Source: Bradyrhizobium glycinis (GTDB lineage: Bacteria; Pseudomonadota; Alphaproteobacteria; Rhizobiales; Xanthobacteraceae). Taken from it: a DNA stretch of 64,000 nt. Where the stretch lies: the NCBI RefSeq assembly GCF_016031655.1, contig NZ_JACCHQ010000007.1:161744-225743 (forward strand), in the 5' to 3' direction. The position numbers and the translations under genes were made by a program. The notes beneath the pieces were generated by a model. That model ran no database searches. It saw nothing but the letters and a program-made list of their open reading frames with translations, and was not told the DNA's origin. This document shows, one piece after another, positions 17,378-25,903 of the stretch (within the stretch, counting starts at the first letter, position 1; the number at the start of each line of letters is the position of its first letter).

Positions 17378-19421
17378 CGCCGTCGGTGCACTCACCGTTC
17401 AGATAGGGATCGGCTGGCCGGAAGAATCGGCTGAAGCCGGGTCTGTCTACAGCGCTCCTTTGTGTCACGACGACGACCTTTCCGGCCGGTATTTCGCCGC
17501 ATTCCTTGTTGGCCTTGCTGAAAAACTTCCGCTGCGGCGGGCCCGGCTTGATCCGCATCCGCGTGCCCGGAACCATTTTGGCGACGAACAGGTCCGCCAT
17601 ATCGAGCAGGCGCGTATAACCGGGTTCCAGCTTCGGCAGGCTCTCGCCGCCCGGCGGCATCAGCTTCTCGGCGCCAAGACCGCGCAGGCGTATGCGGAGC
17701 CTGCCGGCGTCAGGATCGCCTGGATAGATCCAGCCATCCTGCGACAGCATGAAGTGCAGCACCGCCCTGTCCTTCTCCGCATCCGACTGACCCGCGCTCA
17801 GGCCGAAATCCGAATGGCAGCCGACGCAGTGCTTCTCGACGAGGCCCTTGCGCAAGGCGGTGAGGCGAACACTGTTCTGCGCGTCGCTGGCAACGAAAGC
17901 TGCGAGCTGGTCGATCATCGCCTGGCTGCGCGTATCGCAGGGGAGCGGCTGAGGTAGCTCGCCGGCCGCGCGATCGATGCGGATCACGGTCTTGTTCTTG
18001 TCCTCGACCAGCCAGATCGCGCCATCCTCCGCCACCGTCATGCCGACCGGCGCACCTTGCGGCCGCGCGCCGTTGACCCGGTGCCAGCCGGCGATCAGCT
18101 CTTCGAACGGCGCGGCGGCGACCTCGCCGGCGTCGGTTCGGAAACTGCGGGTCGGCTCGGCCGCGCAACTGACGTGATAGCGCACCGGTGCCGCGCTCGG
18201 CTTTGGAAAGCCGTGATCGTCAACGTCGTAGATGAGGAGCCGGCTGCCGGTCGGCCGATAGCCGTGCAGGCCGACCAGCAGCTTGCCCTCCAGCTCCGGG
18301 AATTTGGCGCCGTGGTAGTAGAGCATCGCGAGCGGCGCGCCGTGCGGCGGCAGCAGCGACAACGGCGCCTTGTAAAGCGCATTGGCCGAGCAGAACGACT
18401 TGTACGCGCCCGATTGCAGCACGAGCCGGAATTCGGGGCTCGGCGTCGACACGTCGTAGCAATAGGGCCAGCCATAGTGCCTGCCTTGCTCGATCGCGTT
18501 GATCTCCTCGTTCGGCTTGAAGATGTCGGGCAGATCGCGGGCATTCTCGGCCTGCAGGAAGGCGTAGCCGGCATCCGGAAACTTCGGGTGCAGCGCCAGG
18601 GCCATCGAGTTGCGCAAGCCGCGCGCATAGACGGTGTGCGGCGGGTCGGGATCGCCGGGTTTCAGTGCGGGGAAGACGCCGCCTGCGGGCGGCGTGAACA
18701 GCCAGATCGACGCCAACGCGGACGCGCCCTCGGCCGCCGCACAGGGTTTTGTGATCGGCGCAGGCGTGATGCAGTCGTCGCTGTGCGAGCCAACATTGAC
18801 GAACAGCCGGCCGTTCCGGTCGAACACGAACTGCTTGAATGGATGCGCGCTCTCATCCAGCCTCTTGCCATCCGGCAGCGTGATCCGGCGGCCGGGCATG
18901 TGACGGATGATGGTCTCGACCGTGCTGCGTGGATTGTCCGCAAGCGGGTCGAACCGGAAGATCGTCTCCGCGGTCGAGGCATAGAGCTTCCTGTCCGGGC
19001 CGATGACGAGAGCGAACGGATATTCTATCCCCGTCAGCAGTTCCTTGAGGCGTTGCCCCTGCGGGGCACGCGGATCGAGCAGCAGCAGCCGCCCGTCGGT
19101 GTGGCCCCAGCCGCCCATATCGGCGACCACCAAAAGGTCGCGGCCGGGCACCTGGACGATCGCGCGCGGAAATTTGAGGCGGTCCTCTTCGCTGGCAACG
19201 AGGCCGGCGCAAAATCCCGCCTTCATGTCGATCTGGATCCTGGGAAAGGCGAGATCGCCGCTGCCGCAGGCGTCCGTGCCGATGGCGTAGCCGCTCTTTC
19301 TCACCGGCTCGGACGAAGCCGGGGCGAAGCCGAACAGCGCGGCGGCCCAAACCGCTGCAAGAACGACCGCTGCAGGCAAGCGCAGATTCGGCCGTTCGCG
19401 CGCGAATGTGAACTGGTTCAC
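17334..19421 (-). CDS. PQQ-dependent sugar dehydrogenase-like protein with C-terminal cytochrome c motif
   Basis: A 695-residue exported protein with a signal peptide (hydrophobic AAVVLAAVWAAALFGFA, cleavage near residue 37). The first two-thirds resembles soluble glucose/sorbosone dehydrogenases: GRDLLVVADMGGWG, YPFALVIGPDRKLYAST, GRLFVNVGSH, and NEEINAIEQGRHYGWPYCYD. The C-terminal third holds CVGCH (C532, C535, H536), a heme c attachment site, with a possible Met ligand in KLMPPGG. The fusion suggests electrons pass from bound PQQ to an attached heme and on to the respiratory chain. It overlaps the downstream lactonase-like gene. No PQQ biosynthesis genes occur in the window. Confidence 0.82.
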   Translation of the reverse strand: MNQFTFARERPNLRLPAAVVLAAVWAAALFGFAPASSEPVRKSGYAIGTDACGSGDLAFPRIQIDMKAGFCAGLVASEEDRLKFPRAIVQVPGRDLLVVADMGGWGHTDGRLLLLDPRAPQGQRLKELLTGIEYPFALVIGPDRKLYASTAETIFRFDPLADNPRSTVETIIRHMPGRRITLPDGKRLDESAHPFKQFVFDRNGRLFVNVGSHSDDCITPAPITKPCAAAEGASALASIWLFTPPAGGVFPALKPGDPDPPHTVYARGLRNSMALALHPKFPDAGYAFLQAENARDLPDIFKPNEEINAIEQGRHYGWPYCYDVSTPSPEFRLVLQSGAYKSFCSANALYKAPLSLLPPHGAPLAMLYYHGAKFPELEGKLLVGLHGYRPTGSRLLIYDVDDHGFPKPSAAPVRYHVSCAAEPTRSFRTDAGEVAAAPFEELIAGWHRVNGARPQGAPVGMTVAEDGAIWLVEDKNKTVIRIDRAAGELPQPLPCDTRSQAMIDQLAAFVASDAQNSVRLTALRKGLVEKHCVGCHSDFGLSAGQSDAEKDRAVLHFMLSQDGWIYPGDPDAGRLRIRLRGLGAEKLMPPGGESLPKLEPGYTRLLDMADLFVAKMVPGTRMRIKPGPPQRKFFSKANKECGEIPAGKVVVVTQRSAVDRPGFSRFFRPADPYLNGECTDGDGYYIRQELLVPVQ

Positions 19422-19621
19422 GGTGACCCCCGGCTTCCCGCGGACGTTGTTCCATGCCGCCTTGGCGCCGTCCAGTCATCACCCGCCTGTGATTAAACCT
19501 GTAATGACTTTGAGCCCGACCAATATCCGTAGATTTCCTTACCGGGCTCGACCCGAATGTTTCGCGAATGCTTGGGGTGGTATCGGTTTGCCGTCCCAAT
19601 CGCTTTCTACAGGAGGCGCCT

Positions 19622-19855
19622 ATGGTCCAGGTCTATTTTCACTGCTCCAACACCGAGGGCACGCTGATCGACCACTACGGCGCCGCAGTCGCCAATCTGA
19701 CCGAGGCACGCGACCGCGCCACTCAGATCATGAACTCGATGATCCAGACCCCCGGCGCCGAAGACTGGCGCGACTGGGTGATCCATGTCAGCGACGATGA
19801 CGGCGAGGAAATCTTCGATCTCCCCTTCACCGCCATGCTCGGCAAGCCGCATTGA
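19622..19855 (+). CDS. DUF6894 family small protein
   Basis: A 77-residue acidic cytosolic protein beginning MVQVYFHCSNTEGTLIDHYG, with central ARDRATQIMNSMI and a C-terminal WVIHVSDDDGEEIFDLPF. This is the standard shape of DUF6894 proteins, which are abundant and functionally unknown in Bradyrhizobium. The start is fixed by AGGAGG 8 bases before the ATG. It is followed 9 bases later by another small ORF, so the two probably form one transcript. Confidence 0.8.
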   Translation: MVQVYFHCSNTEGTLIDHYGAAVANLTEARDRATQIMNSMIQTPGAEDWRDWVIHVSDDDGEEIFDLPFTAMLGKPH

Positions 19856-19864
19856 GGTGATGTC

Positions 19865-20041
19865 ATGTCGCTCGCTTCCTTAAGCCTGCTGCGCCAGCCC
19901 CTGAGCTTCGTCGCCACCAGATGGCAGACGCTGATCCGCGTCGCCGGCAACCCCTATCGCCCCGAACTGCACTACATGCGCGGACCCGGCCCGGCGTGGC
20001 GCGCCAAGTATCAGGCCAGCCGGCTGGATCGCTCGCACTGA
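19865..20041 (+). CDS. Small basic hypothetical protein (58 residues)
   Basis: A short ORF with GAGGTGATGTC before its ATG. It reads MSLASLSLLRQPLSFVATRW, then Pro/Arg-rich sequence ending in RSH, and is strongly basic with no membrane helix. It lies 9 bases after the DUF6894 gene on the same strand. The ribosome site and tight spacing argue for a real gene; I recognise no family. Confidence 0.55.
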   Translation: MSLASLSLLRQPLSFVATRWQTLIRVAGNPYRPELHYMRGPGPAWRAKYQASRLDRSH

Positions 20042-20085
20042 GGCGGCGCTCCTCCGGCGCTTGCGAGCTGATTTCCGTCTCCTCC

Positions 20086-20116
20086 CATCATGGCCGGGTT
20101 TAACCCGGCCATGATG
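20086..20116. repeat. Perfect 31-base palindrome, terminator-like
   Basis: CATCATGGCCGGGTT is followed by one T and its exact reverse complement AACCCGGCCATGATG. The 15-bp arms could form a very stable cruciform or transcript hairpin ending the small-gene pair. No T-tract follows. This GGCCGGG-type palindrome resembles dispersed repeats of Bradyrhizobium genomes. Confidence 0.7.
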
Positions 20117-20270
20117 CATTTGGGGGGACGCGCCTGTTTCACACCAGCCATGTCGCGCCTCTCTTTGGATGTTCTCGTTGGCGGCAATGTGCCATTGTCC
20201 GCGCGCTTCGCCAATTGCGGAGCCTCGCATTCAACGCAGCGAAGCCATCGACGAGCATCAAGACGACATC

Positions 20271-21857
20271 ATGCCTCACCAGTTCAGCCTCAACCAAACA
20301 ATCCGCAAGCCCGCCGTCACCTCCAAGGGCGGCATCGTCGCCTCGCAATCGCGGCGGGCGGCGGAAGTCGGGGCGCAGGTGCTGGCCGCGGGCGGCGATT
20401 GCGTCGACGCGATCGTCGCGACCACGTTTGCCCTCAACGTCCTGGAGCCCTGGAACAGCGGCATCGGCGGCGGCGGTGCGATGGTGCTCTACCGCGCCAA
20501 GGAAAATCGCTATGAGGTGATCGACTACGGCATGTGCGCGCCGCAGAGCCTGCGCACGGCCGATTATCCGCTCAGCGGCGAAGGCGCGGCGTCCGACCTG
20601 TTTCCCTGGCCGCGGGTGAAGGATGATCGCAACATCCACGGCCCCGGCTCGATCGCCGTGCCCGGCGTCGTCGCCGGAATGGAAGAGGCGCACCGCCGCT
20701 ACGCCAAATTGCCGTGGAAGGATCTGGTCGCGCCGGCAGCTCGGCTCGCCGGCGAAGGCCTGCTGGTCGATTGGTGGACGACGGTGACGATCGCGGGCTC
20801 GGCCGCCGATCTCAGACGCTACCCCGCGAGCGCGGCCGCATATCTGAAGGATGGCCTGCCGCCGACCGCGCCATGGGGCATCAAGGCTGAGACGCGGCTG
20901 CCGCAGGACGCTCTGAAGGCGACGCTGTCACATCTGGCCGACGCGGGCCCGCGCAATTTCTATCAGGGCGACCTCGCCAGGAGCATTGCTTCCGACATCA
21001 AGGCCGACGGCGGCTCGCTGTCGGTGGAGGATCTCGCCGCCTTCCGCGCCCATGTGCGCGAGCCGCTGGCGATCCCCTATCGCGAAGGCAAGGTGCTCGC
21101 GACCCCGGAGCTCACTGCGGGGCCGACGATGGCGCATGCGCTGCGCCTGTTGCAGCAGAGCTTGACGCCGGCAGGCGCGCCGGATGCCGGCGCCTATGTC
21201 GAATATGCGCTCGCCCTGCAGGCCGCCTTCAGTGAGCGTCTCAAGGATATGGGCGATGCCGACGGCAAGCGTTCGCTCGGCGCCGAATATCTGGCGCCGG
21301 CCTGCACCACGCATTTCTCGGTGGTCGACCGCCACGGCAACATCGCGGCGGTGACGCAGACGCTGCTCTCGTCCTTCGGCTCGCGATACGTGACACCGCA
21401 CAGCGGCATCACCATGAACAACGGCATCATGTGGTTCGACCCGACGCCTGGCACCACCAACTCGCTCGCACCCGGCAAGCGCTGCCTCTGCAACTACACA
21501 CCTGTCATCGCCGAGACCAAGGACGGCAAGCGCCTCGCGGTCGGCGCCTCCGGCGGACGCCGCATCCTGCCCGCGGTGATGCAGCTCGTGTCCTTCGCGA
21601 TGGACTACGGCATGGACTTGGACGCCATCCACCAGCCGCGCATCGACGCCAGCGAAGGCGCGGTGGTGATCGGCGATGCGCGCCTGCCGGCGGAGGTGCG
21701 CAAGGCGCTGGCCGCGCGCTTCGACTATGAAGAGAGCCGGCTGCAGGCGGTGCCGCAGAAGTTCGCCTTCCCGAGCGTCGTGATGCGCGAGGGCGCGGTG
21801 AACTCCGGCGCGGTCGAGATTTTCCAGCCCTGGGCCGATGCGGTGGCGGAGGCTTAA
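20271..21857 (+). CDS. Gamma-glutamyltransferase family protein
   Basis: A 528-residue Ntn-hydrolase-type precursor. The large-subunit core carries GGDCVDAIVATTFALNV and GIGGGGAMVLY; the processing site and catalytic nucleophile is T346 in CTTHFSVVD, where self-cleavage would make the small subunit. Downstream are GSRYVTPHSGITMNNGIMWFDP and GASGGRRILPAVMQ, both family signatures. The ATG at 20271 gives the standard N-terminus (NQTIRKPAVTSKGGIVASQ). No signal peptide is seen, unlike E. coli Ggt, so it may be cytosolic. Next to a PuuB-like oxidase and an amino-acid transporter it may hydrolyse gamma-glutamyl compounds, which is inference. Confidence 0.87.
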   Translation: MPHQFSLNQTIRKPAVTSKGGIVASQSRRAAEVGAQVLAAGGDCVDAIVATTFALNVLEPWNSGIGGGGAMVLYRAKENRYEVIDYGMCAPQSLRTADYPLSGEGAASDLFPWPRVKDDRNIHGPGSIAVPGVVAGMEEAHRRYAKLPWKDLVAPAARLAGEGLLVDWWTTVTIAGSAADLRRYPASAAAYLKDGLPPTAPWGIKAETRLPQDALKATLSHLADAGPRNFYQGDLARSIASDIKADGGSLSVEDLAAFRAHVREPLAIPYREGKVLATPELTAGPTMAHALRLLQQSLTPAGAPDAGAYVEYALALQAAFSERLKDMGDADGKRSLGAEYLAPACTTHFSVVDRHGNIAAVTQTLLSSFGSRYVTPHSGITMNNGIMWFDPTPGTTNSLAPGKRCLCNYTPVIAETKDGKRLAVGASGGRRILPAVMQLVSFAMDYGMDLDAIHQPRIDASEGAVVIGDARLPAEVRKALAARFDYEESRLQAVPQKFAFPSVVMREGAVNSGAVEIFQPWADAVAEA

Positions 21858-21939
21858 CTCCGCTCGAAATGCCAGCGCGCGTTGAGCTCCAGCGCGATTA
21901 CGCATCCAGGCGAGCGTCACGAGTCCTCCACATTCGCAG

Positions 21940-21964
21940 GGAACTTACCTGCCCAGCGTTCGTT
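21940..21964 (+). promoter_or_regulatory. Putative sigma-EcfG promoter
   Basis: GGAAC at 21940-21944, 16 bases, then CGTT at 21961-21964: the pattern recognised by the general stress sigma factor EcfG in Bradyrhizobium and relatives. It lies 39 bases before the start of the His-rich small gene, giving a short leader. Confidence 0.6.
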
Positions 21965-22003
21965 CACTGAACGGACAATGCGCTCGCCCCATTGGAGGAC
22001 ATG

Positions 22004-22222
22004 ATGAAGAAACTTGCGCTCGCCGCGTCGCTGATCATTGCGGCCGGCTTCACATTTGCGAGCCCCGCGCTGGCGAAGGGTGGTCATGGCCACGGACATG
22101 GTCATGGCCATAAGATGGGCCATCATCACCATTTCACGCCGCCCGGCTGGTCGCATGGACGCAAGGTCGGCTGGCGCGGTTACGGCTGCCCGCCCGGACT
22201 GTGGAAGCAGGGCCGCTGCTGA
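22004..22222 (+). CDS. His/Gly-rich small exported protein
   Basis: A 72-residue protein with a clear Sec signal (MKKLALAASLIIAAGFTFAS, cleavage near ALA-KG). The mature part is dominated by GHGHGHGHGHKMGHHHHF, then PPGWSHGRKVGWRGYGCPPG with two Cys residues (CPPGLWKQGRC). Such His clusters commonly bind Ni, Zn or Cu in the periplasm. The ATG at 22004 is preferred over 22001 because GGAGG is 5 bases before it. An EcfG-like promoter stands upstream and a strong hairpin follows, so it appears to be a single stress-inducible gene. Confidence 0.78.
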   Translation: MKKLALAASLIIAAGFTFASPALAKGGHGHGHGHGHKMGHHHHFTPPGWSHGRKVGWRGYGCPPGLWKQGRC

Positions 22223-22243
22223 GGCCATCTGCAATTCTTGAGG

Positions 22244-22275
22244 AGGCGCCGCCCTCACAAGGCGGCGCCTTCTTC
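22244..22275. terminator. Rho-independent terminator
   Basis: AGGCGCCGCC and GGCGGCGCCT form a perfect 10-bp stem around CTCACAA, followed by TCTTC. It follows the His-rich gene and touches the end of the convergent oxidase gene, so it may serve both. Confidence 0.75.
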
Positions 22276-23557
22276 ATAGGCCGAGCCGGTCCCGCACCCG
22301 TCCCGTGAGCACGGCGGTGGTCACGCCGACCGGCCAAAACGCGTGCATCGGAATCGGCTTAATGCCCGTGATGGGCATGTCGATCTCGGCCTTGGTGCCG
22401 CCGATCAGTCGGCGGGCGAGCTGTTCGCCCATCGCGGTCGAGAGCGCGACACCGCGGCCGTTGCAGCCGAGCGAGATCAAAATGCTCTCGGCGGGCTCAT
22501 GCACATGGGGATAATGGTCCGCGGTGATGGCGAGCCGGCTATTCCAGCCGTGGGTCCAGGCGACACCCTTGAGCTGCGGCCAGAGCCGCTCTGCATAACG
22601 CATGAGATAAGCGACATCATGCGGCGACTTGATCCAGCGCATCGGGCCGCGGCCGCCCATCAACAGACGGTTCTGCTGATCGATACGGTAATAGACCGTG
22701 ATGTGGCCGCTCTCGTAGAGCACCGAACGCGTCGGCATGATCGAACGGGCGACCGCGTCGGAGAGCGGCGCGGTGGCGGCGATCGAGGAAAACACCGGCA
22801 CGATGGTGCGGCGGAGCGCAGGCCAGAGATCGTCGGTGAAGCCGTTGGTGGCGAGCAGGACCTTGTCAGCATGAACCACGGCCCGGGGCGTCTCGATGCG
22901 CCAGCGCGTTCCCTCGCGGCGTAGCGATAACGCCGGCGTCTCGCCATGAACCGTCGCGCCCGCCGAAATCGCGGCGCGCGCAAGACCACGGGCGTAGCTG
23001 AGCGGATGCAGATCGCCGCCGCGTGTATCGAGCATGGCGCCGATGTAGCGGTCGGTGCCGGTCATCTCGCGCAGCTGCTCGCGGTTCAGATAGGACACCG
23101 GCATGCCGCGGCGGACGCATTGCTGCGCCGTCTGCTCGATCGCGGCGGCGCTGCTCTCATTGTAGGCCGCGCGCAAGGTGCCGCTCTGCCGCGCCTCGCA
23201 CGGGATCTGGTAGCGACGGATCAAATCGTGCGTGAAGTTGGTCGTGCCGTAGGCAAACGCGATCATGCGGCGGCCGAGCTCTGTGCCGAAATCGGCCTCG
23301 ATCTTGTCAGGGTCGTGCTTCAGGCCGGGATTGGTGTGGCCGCCATTGTTGCCGGACGCGCCCCAGCCCGGCTCCTGCGCCTCCAGCACCAGCGCCTCGA
23401 CGCCCTGTTCCGCCAGATGCAGCGCGGTGGAGAGGCCGGTGTAGCCGCCGCCGACGATCGCGACCGAGACGCTCTTGTCGACATCGAGCGGCGGCGTGGC
23501 AATCGGCGCAATCGCGGTGTCGGCATAGAGCGAGGGCGGCAGAGGCAGGCGCGTCAT
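22274..23557 (-). CDS. FAD-dependent amine oxidase, PuuB-like (DAO family)
   Basis: A 427-residue DAO-family flavoprotein. The ADP-binding site is VAIVGGGYTGLSTALHLAE (GGGYTG at 36-41), followed by LEAQEPGWGASGNNGGHTNPG, the signature seen in gamma-glutamylputrescine oxidase (PuuB) and related enzymes. The C-terminal HGWNSRLAITADHYPHVHEP and GCNGRGVALSTAMGEQLA are FAD-contact regions. The likely reaction is oxidative deamination of a (glutamyl)amine to an aldehyde with peroxide release. It is the last gene of a unit with the ABC transporter (11 bases from the ATPase), so uptake and oxidation of the same substrate is likely. The precise substrate is not shown. Confidence 0.83.
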   Translation of the reverse strand: MTRLPLPPSLYADTAIAPIATPPLDVDKSVSVAIVGGGYTGLSTALHLAEQGVEALVLEAQEPGWGASGNNGGHTNPGLKHDPDKIEADFGTELGRRMIAFAYGTTNFTHDLIRRYQIPCEARQSGTLRAAYNESSAAAIEQTAQQCVRRGMPVSYLNREQLREMTGTDRYIGAMLDTRGGDLHPLSYARGLARAAISAGATVHGETPALSLRREGTRWRIETPRAVVHADKVLLATNGFTDDLWPALRRTIVPVFSSIAATAPLSDAVARSIMPTRSVLYESGHITVYYRIDQQNRLLMGGRGPMRWIKSPHDVAYLMRYAERLWPQLKGVAWTHGWNSRLAITADHYPHVHEPAESILISLGCNGRGVALSTAMGEQLARRLIGGTKAEIDMPITGIKPIPMHAFWPVGVTTAVLTGRVRDRLGL

Positions 23558-23568
23558 GGAAAGTCCGG

Positions 23569-24300
23569 TCAGAGCGGATGCAGCACGCGGCGCAAGAAGT
23601 CCTGCGTCCGCGCGTGCTGCGGTTGATTGAGCAGCGATTTCGCCGGCCCCTGCTCGACAATGACGCCGCCATCGATGAACAGAACGCGATCGGCGACATC
23701 GCGGGCAAAGCCCATCTCGTGGGTGACGACGACCATGGTCATGCCGTCGTCGGCGAGCTTGCGCATGACACCGAGGACGTCACCGACGAGCTCGGGGTCG
23801 AGCGCCGAGGTCGGCTCGTCGAACAGGATCGCCTTGGGCTGCATGGCGAGCGCCCGCGCGATGGCGACGCGCTGCTGCTGGCCGCCGGAAAGCTGCGGCG
23901 GATGCGCATCGGCCTTTTCCGCAAGCCCGACCTGGGCGAGCAGCGCGCGGCCGCGCTCTAGCACCTGGGCGCGCGGCTCCTTTTTCACGAAGAGCGGACC
24001 CTCCATCACGTTCTCCAGCACCGTCCGATGCGGGAACAAATTGAAACGCTGGAACACCATCGAGACCTGGGTGCGGATGTTCACGATCGACGGCGCGTCG
24101 CGATCGACCTTCAGGCCTTCGACGCTGATCTCGCCGCGATCGTAGCTTTCGAGACCGTTGATACAGCGCAGGATGGTCGACTTGCCGGACCCGGAGGGGC
24201 CGATGATGCAGACCACCTCGCCCTTCTCGACGCTCGCCGTGATGCCCTTGAGCACCTCGACCTTGCCAAAGCTCTTGTGGACGTCGTTCAGCTCGATCAT
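23569..24300 (-). CDS. Polar amino-acid ABC transporter ATP-binding protein
   Basis: A 243-residue ABC ATPase of the GlnQ/HisP class: Walker [10 protein letters not shown] (34-42), Q-loop in [13 protein letters not shown], signature LSGGQQQR, Walker [12 protein letters not shown] and switch His in [10 protein letters not shown]. It energises import of an amino acid or amine. The ATG at 24300 overlaps the permease stop codon by four bases (ATGA), showing translational coupling; open sequence upstream of this ATG belongs to the permease gene in another frame. Confidence 0.93.
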   Translation of the reverse strand: MIELNDVHKSFGKVEVLKGITASVEKGEVVCIIGPSGSGKSTILRCINGLESYDRGEISVEGLKVDRDAPSIVNIRTQVSMVFQRFNLFPHRTVLENVMEGPLFVKKEPRAQVLERGRALLAQVGLAEKADAHPPQLSGGQQQRVAIARALAMQPKAILFDEPTSALDPELVGDVLGVMRKLADDGMTMVVVTHEMGFARDVADRVLFIDGGVIVEQGPAKSLLNQPQHARTQDFLRRVLHPL

Positions 24301-24950
24301 CGCTTGCCGGCCCGCTTCTCGAAGTGACGGACCAGCAGGATCAGCGGAATGCTCATGGTGAGATACATCAGCGCGACCAGCGTGAACACGCTGGTGTTCT
24401 TGAACGTCGAGGACGCGATCAGCTTGCCCTGCAGGGCGAGCTCGGCGACCGTGATGGTCGAGGCCTGCGAGGAATCCTTCAGCATCATGATCATGACGTT
24501 GCCGTAAGGCGGCAGCACGATGCGCACCGCCTGCGGCAACACCACACGGCGCATGGTGAGCCACCAGCCCATGCCGATCGACTGCGCCGCCTCGATCTGC
24601 CCCTTGTCGATCGCCTCAATGCCGGCGCGGAAGTTTTCGGCCTGATAGGCCGAATAGGCGATGCCGAGCCCGAGGATCGCGGCCTGCAACGCGCTAAGCG
24701 TGACGCCGAGATCGGGCATCACGAAGTAGAGGTAGAACAACAGCACGATGATCGGGATGCCGCGGATCACGTTGATCAGGCTGGCACTGAGCATCGACAG
24801 CGCTCTTATGCCGGAGACCCGCATCATCGCCCAGACGAGGCCCAGCACCGTCGAGAGCAGCAGCGAGCCCACCGTGACGACGATCGTCAGGGCGACGCCG
24901 TTCAGCAGGATCGGGAAAAACTCGACGGCATCGCGCCAGAAGCCTTTCAT
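24297..24950 (-). CDS. Polar amino-acid ABC transporter permease
   Basis: A 217-residue inner-membrane protein with about five hydrophobic helices. The HisM/GlnP-type EAA loop is present as [40 protein letters not shown]. It forms the membrane channel with the ATPase just downstream and would receive substrate from the binding protein encoded upstream. Only one permease is encoded, so a homodimer is likely. Confidence 0.92.
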   Translation of the reverse strand: MKGFWRDAVEFFPILLNGVALTIVVTVGSLLLSTVLGLVWAMMRVSGIRALSMLSASLINVIRGIPIIVLLFYLYFVMPDLGVTLSALQAAILGLGIAYSAYQAENFRAGIEAIDKGQIEAAQSIGMGWWLTMRRVVLPQAVRIVLPPYGNVMIMMLKDSSQASTITVAELALQGKLIASSTFKNTSVFTLVALMYLTMSIPLILLVRHFEKRAGKR

Positions 24951-24981
24951 CGGGCAGCCTTCATCGGTCAGACGCTGACGA

Positions 24982-25740
24982 TCAACCCTGGGCCTTCAGG
25001 CCCCATTTATCGAGGATCTTGTCGATGGTGCCGTTGGCTTTCAGCTTCGCGAGCGACGCGTTGATCTTGCCGAGCAGGGCGGTCTCACCCTTGCGCACGC
25101 CGATGCCGACCGAGCCGACCGTGACAGGCTTGTAGCCGTCGACCAGGCGCACCTCGGGGAAGCCGCCCTGCTTCAGATTGTAGGCGAGGATCGGATAATC
25201 GGCGTAGCCGGCCTTGAGCCGGCCGGTGTTCACGTCGCGCAGGATGTCCGGGATGGTATCGTAGGCCTTTACCTCGGCGAACAGGCCGGTTTTCTTCAGC
25301 GCATCGACGAAGGCGGTGCCGACCTGGGCGCCGACCGTCTCACCTTTCAGATCGTCCTGCGTGGCGTAAGCCTTGGTGTCGGTCTTCGGCACCACGAGGC
25401 CCTCGCCGTAGGTGTAGATCGGATCGGAGAAGTCGACGACCTCCTTGCGCGGCGCGGTGATGAACATCGCAGCCGCAATGATGTCGATCTTGCTCGAGGT
25501 CAGCGAGGGGATCAGCGCCGAGAACTGCATCGGCTCGATCTGCACGTTGAAGCCGGCATCCTTGCCGATCTCGGTGATGAGATCGACCATGATGCCCTGG
25601 ATGGTGTTGGTCTTGGTGTCGAGGAAGGTGAAAGGAATGCCGGTCGGCGTCGAGCCGACCTTCAGAACCTGTTGCGCCGAAGCCGGCACGACTGTGGCAA
25701 TGGCGAGCGCCGCGAAAACGGCTTGAACAAAACGCTTCAT
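24982..25740 (-). CDS. Periplasmic substrate-binding protein of the polar amino-acid ABC transporter
   Basis: A 252-residue protein with a Sec signal (MKRFVQAVFAALAIATVVPA, cleavage after ASA). The mature part has the type 2 periplasmic binding fold: LKVGSTPTGIPFTFLD, GIMVDLITEIGKDAGFNVQ, SKIDIIAAAMFITAPRKEVVDFSDP, ETVGAQVGTAF. The ligand-contact Arg of this family falls in APRKE. It heads the transporter operon and lies opposite the XRE-cupin regulator, with two matching operator candidates between them. Confidence 0.92.
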   Translation of the reverse strand: MKRFVQAVFAALAIATVVPASAQQVLKVGSTPTGIPFTFLDTKTNTIQGIMVDLITEIGKDAGFNVQIEPMQFSALIPSLTSSKIDIIAAAMFITAPRKEVVDFSDPIYTYGEGLVVPKTDTKAYATQDDLKGETVGAQVGTAFVDALKKTGLFAEVKAYDTIPDILRDVNTGRLKAGYADYPILAYNLKQGGFPEVRLVDGYKPVTVGSVGIGVRKGETALLGKINASLAKLKANGTIDKILDKWGLKAQG

Positions 25741-25823
25741 CGCATCCCCCTTTTTGGGCCTGGCCGGCGGCGGCGCGCGCGCATGTCGCGATCAGACGTT
25801 GCGGGCCGGCCCGTTTCGGCCTA

Positions 25824-25841
25824 TTTTCACTAATATGAAAA
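25824..25841. promoter_or_regulatory. Operator candidate 1
   Basis: TTTTCA-N6-TGAAAA, extended by one further base pair on each side (25823-25842). It sits between the divergent transporter operon and regulator gene and matches the second site 50 bases away in motif and half-site spacing. Confidence 0.55.
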
Positions 25842-25873
25842 TTTGGTCACACTTTCGCGGACGATGCAAGCGG

Positions 25874-25891
25874 TTTTCATGCACATGAAGG
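25874..25891. promoter_or_regulatory. Operator candidate 2
   Basis: TTTTCA-N6-TGAAGG, with the inner TTCATG-CA-CATGAA fully symmetric. It overlaps the AAGGAAG ribosome site of the regulator gene that starts at 25904, suiting autorepression. Confidence 0.55.
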
Positions 25892-25903
25892 AAGCGGTTT
25901 GAC

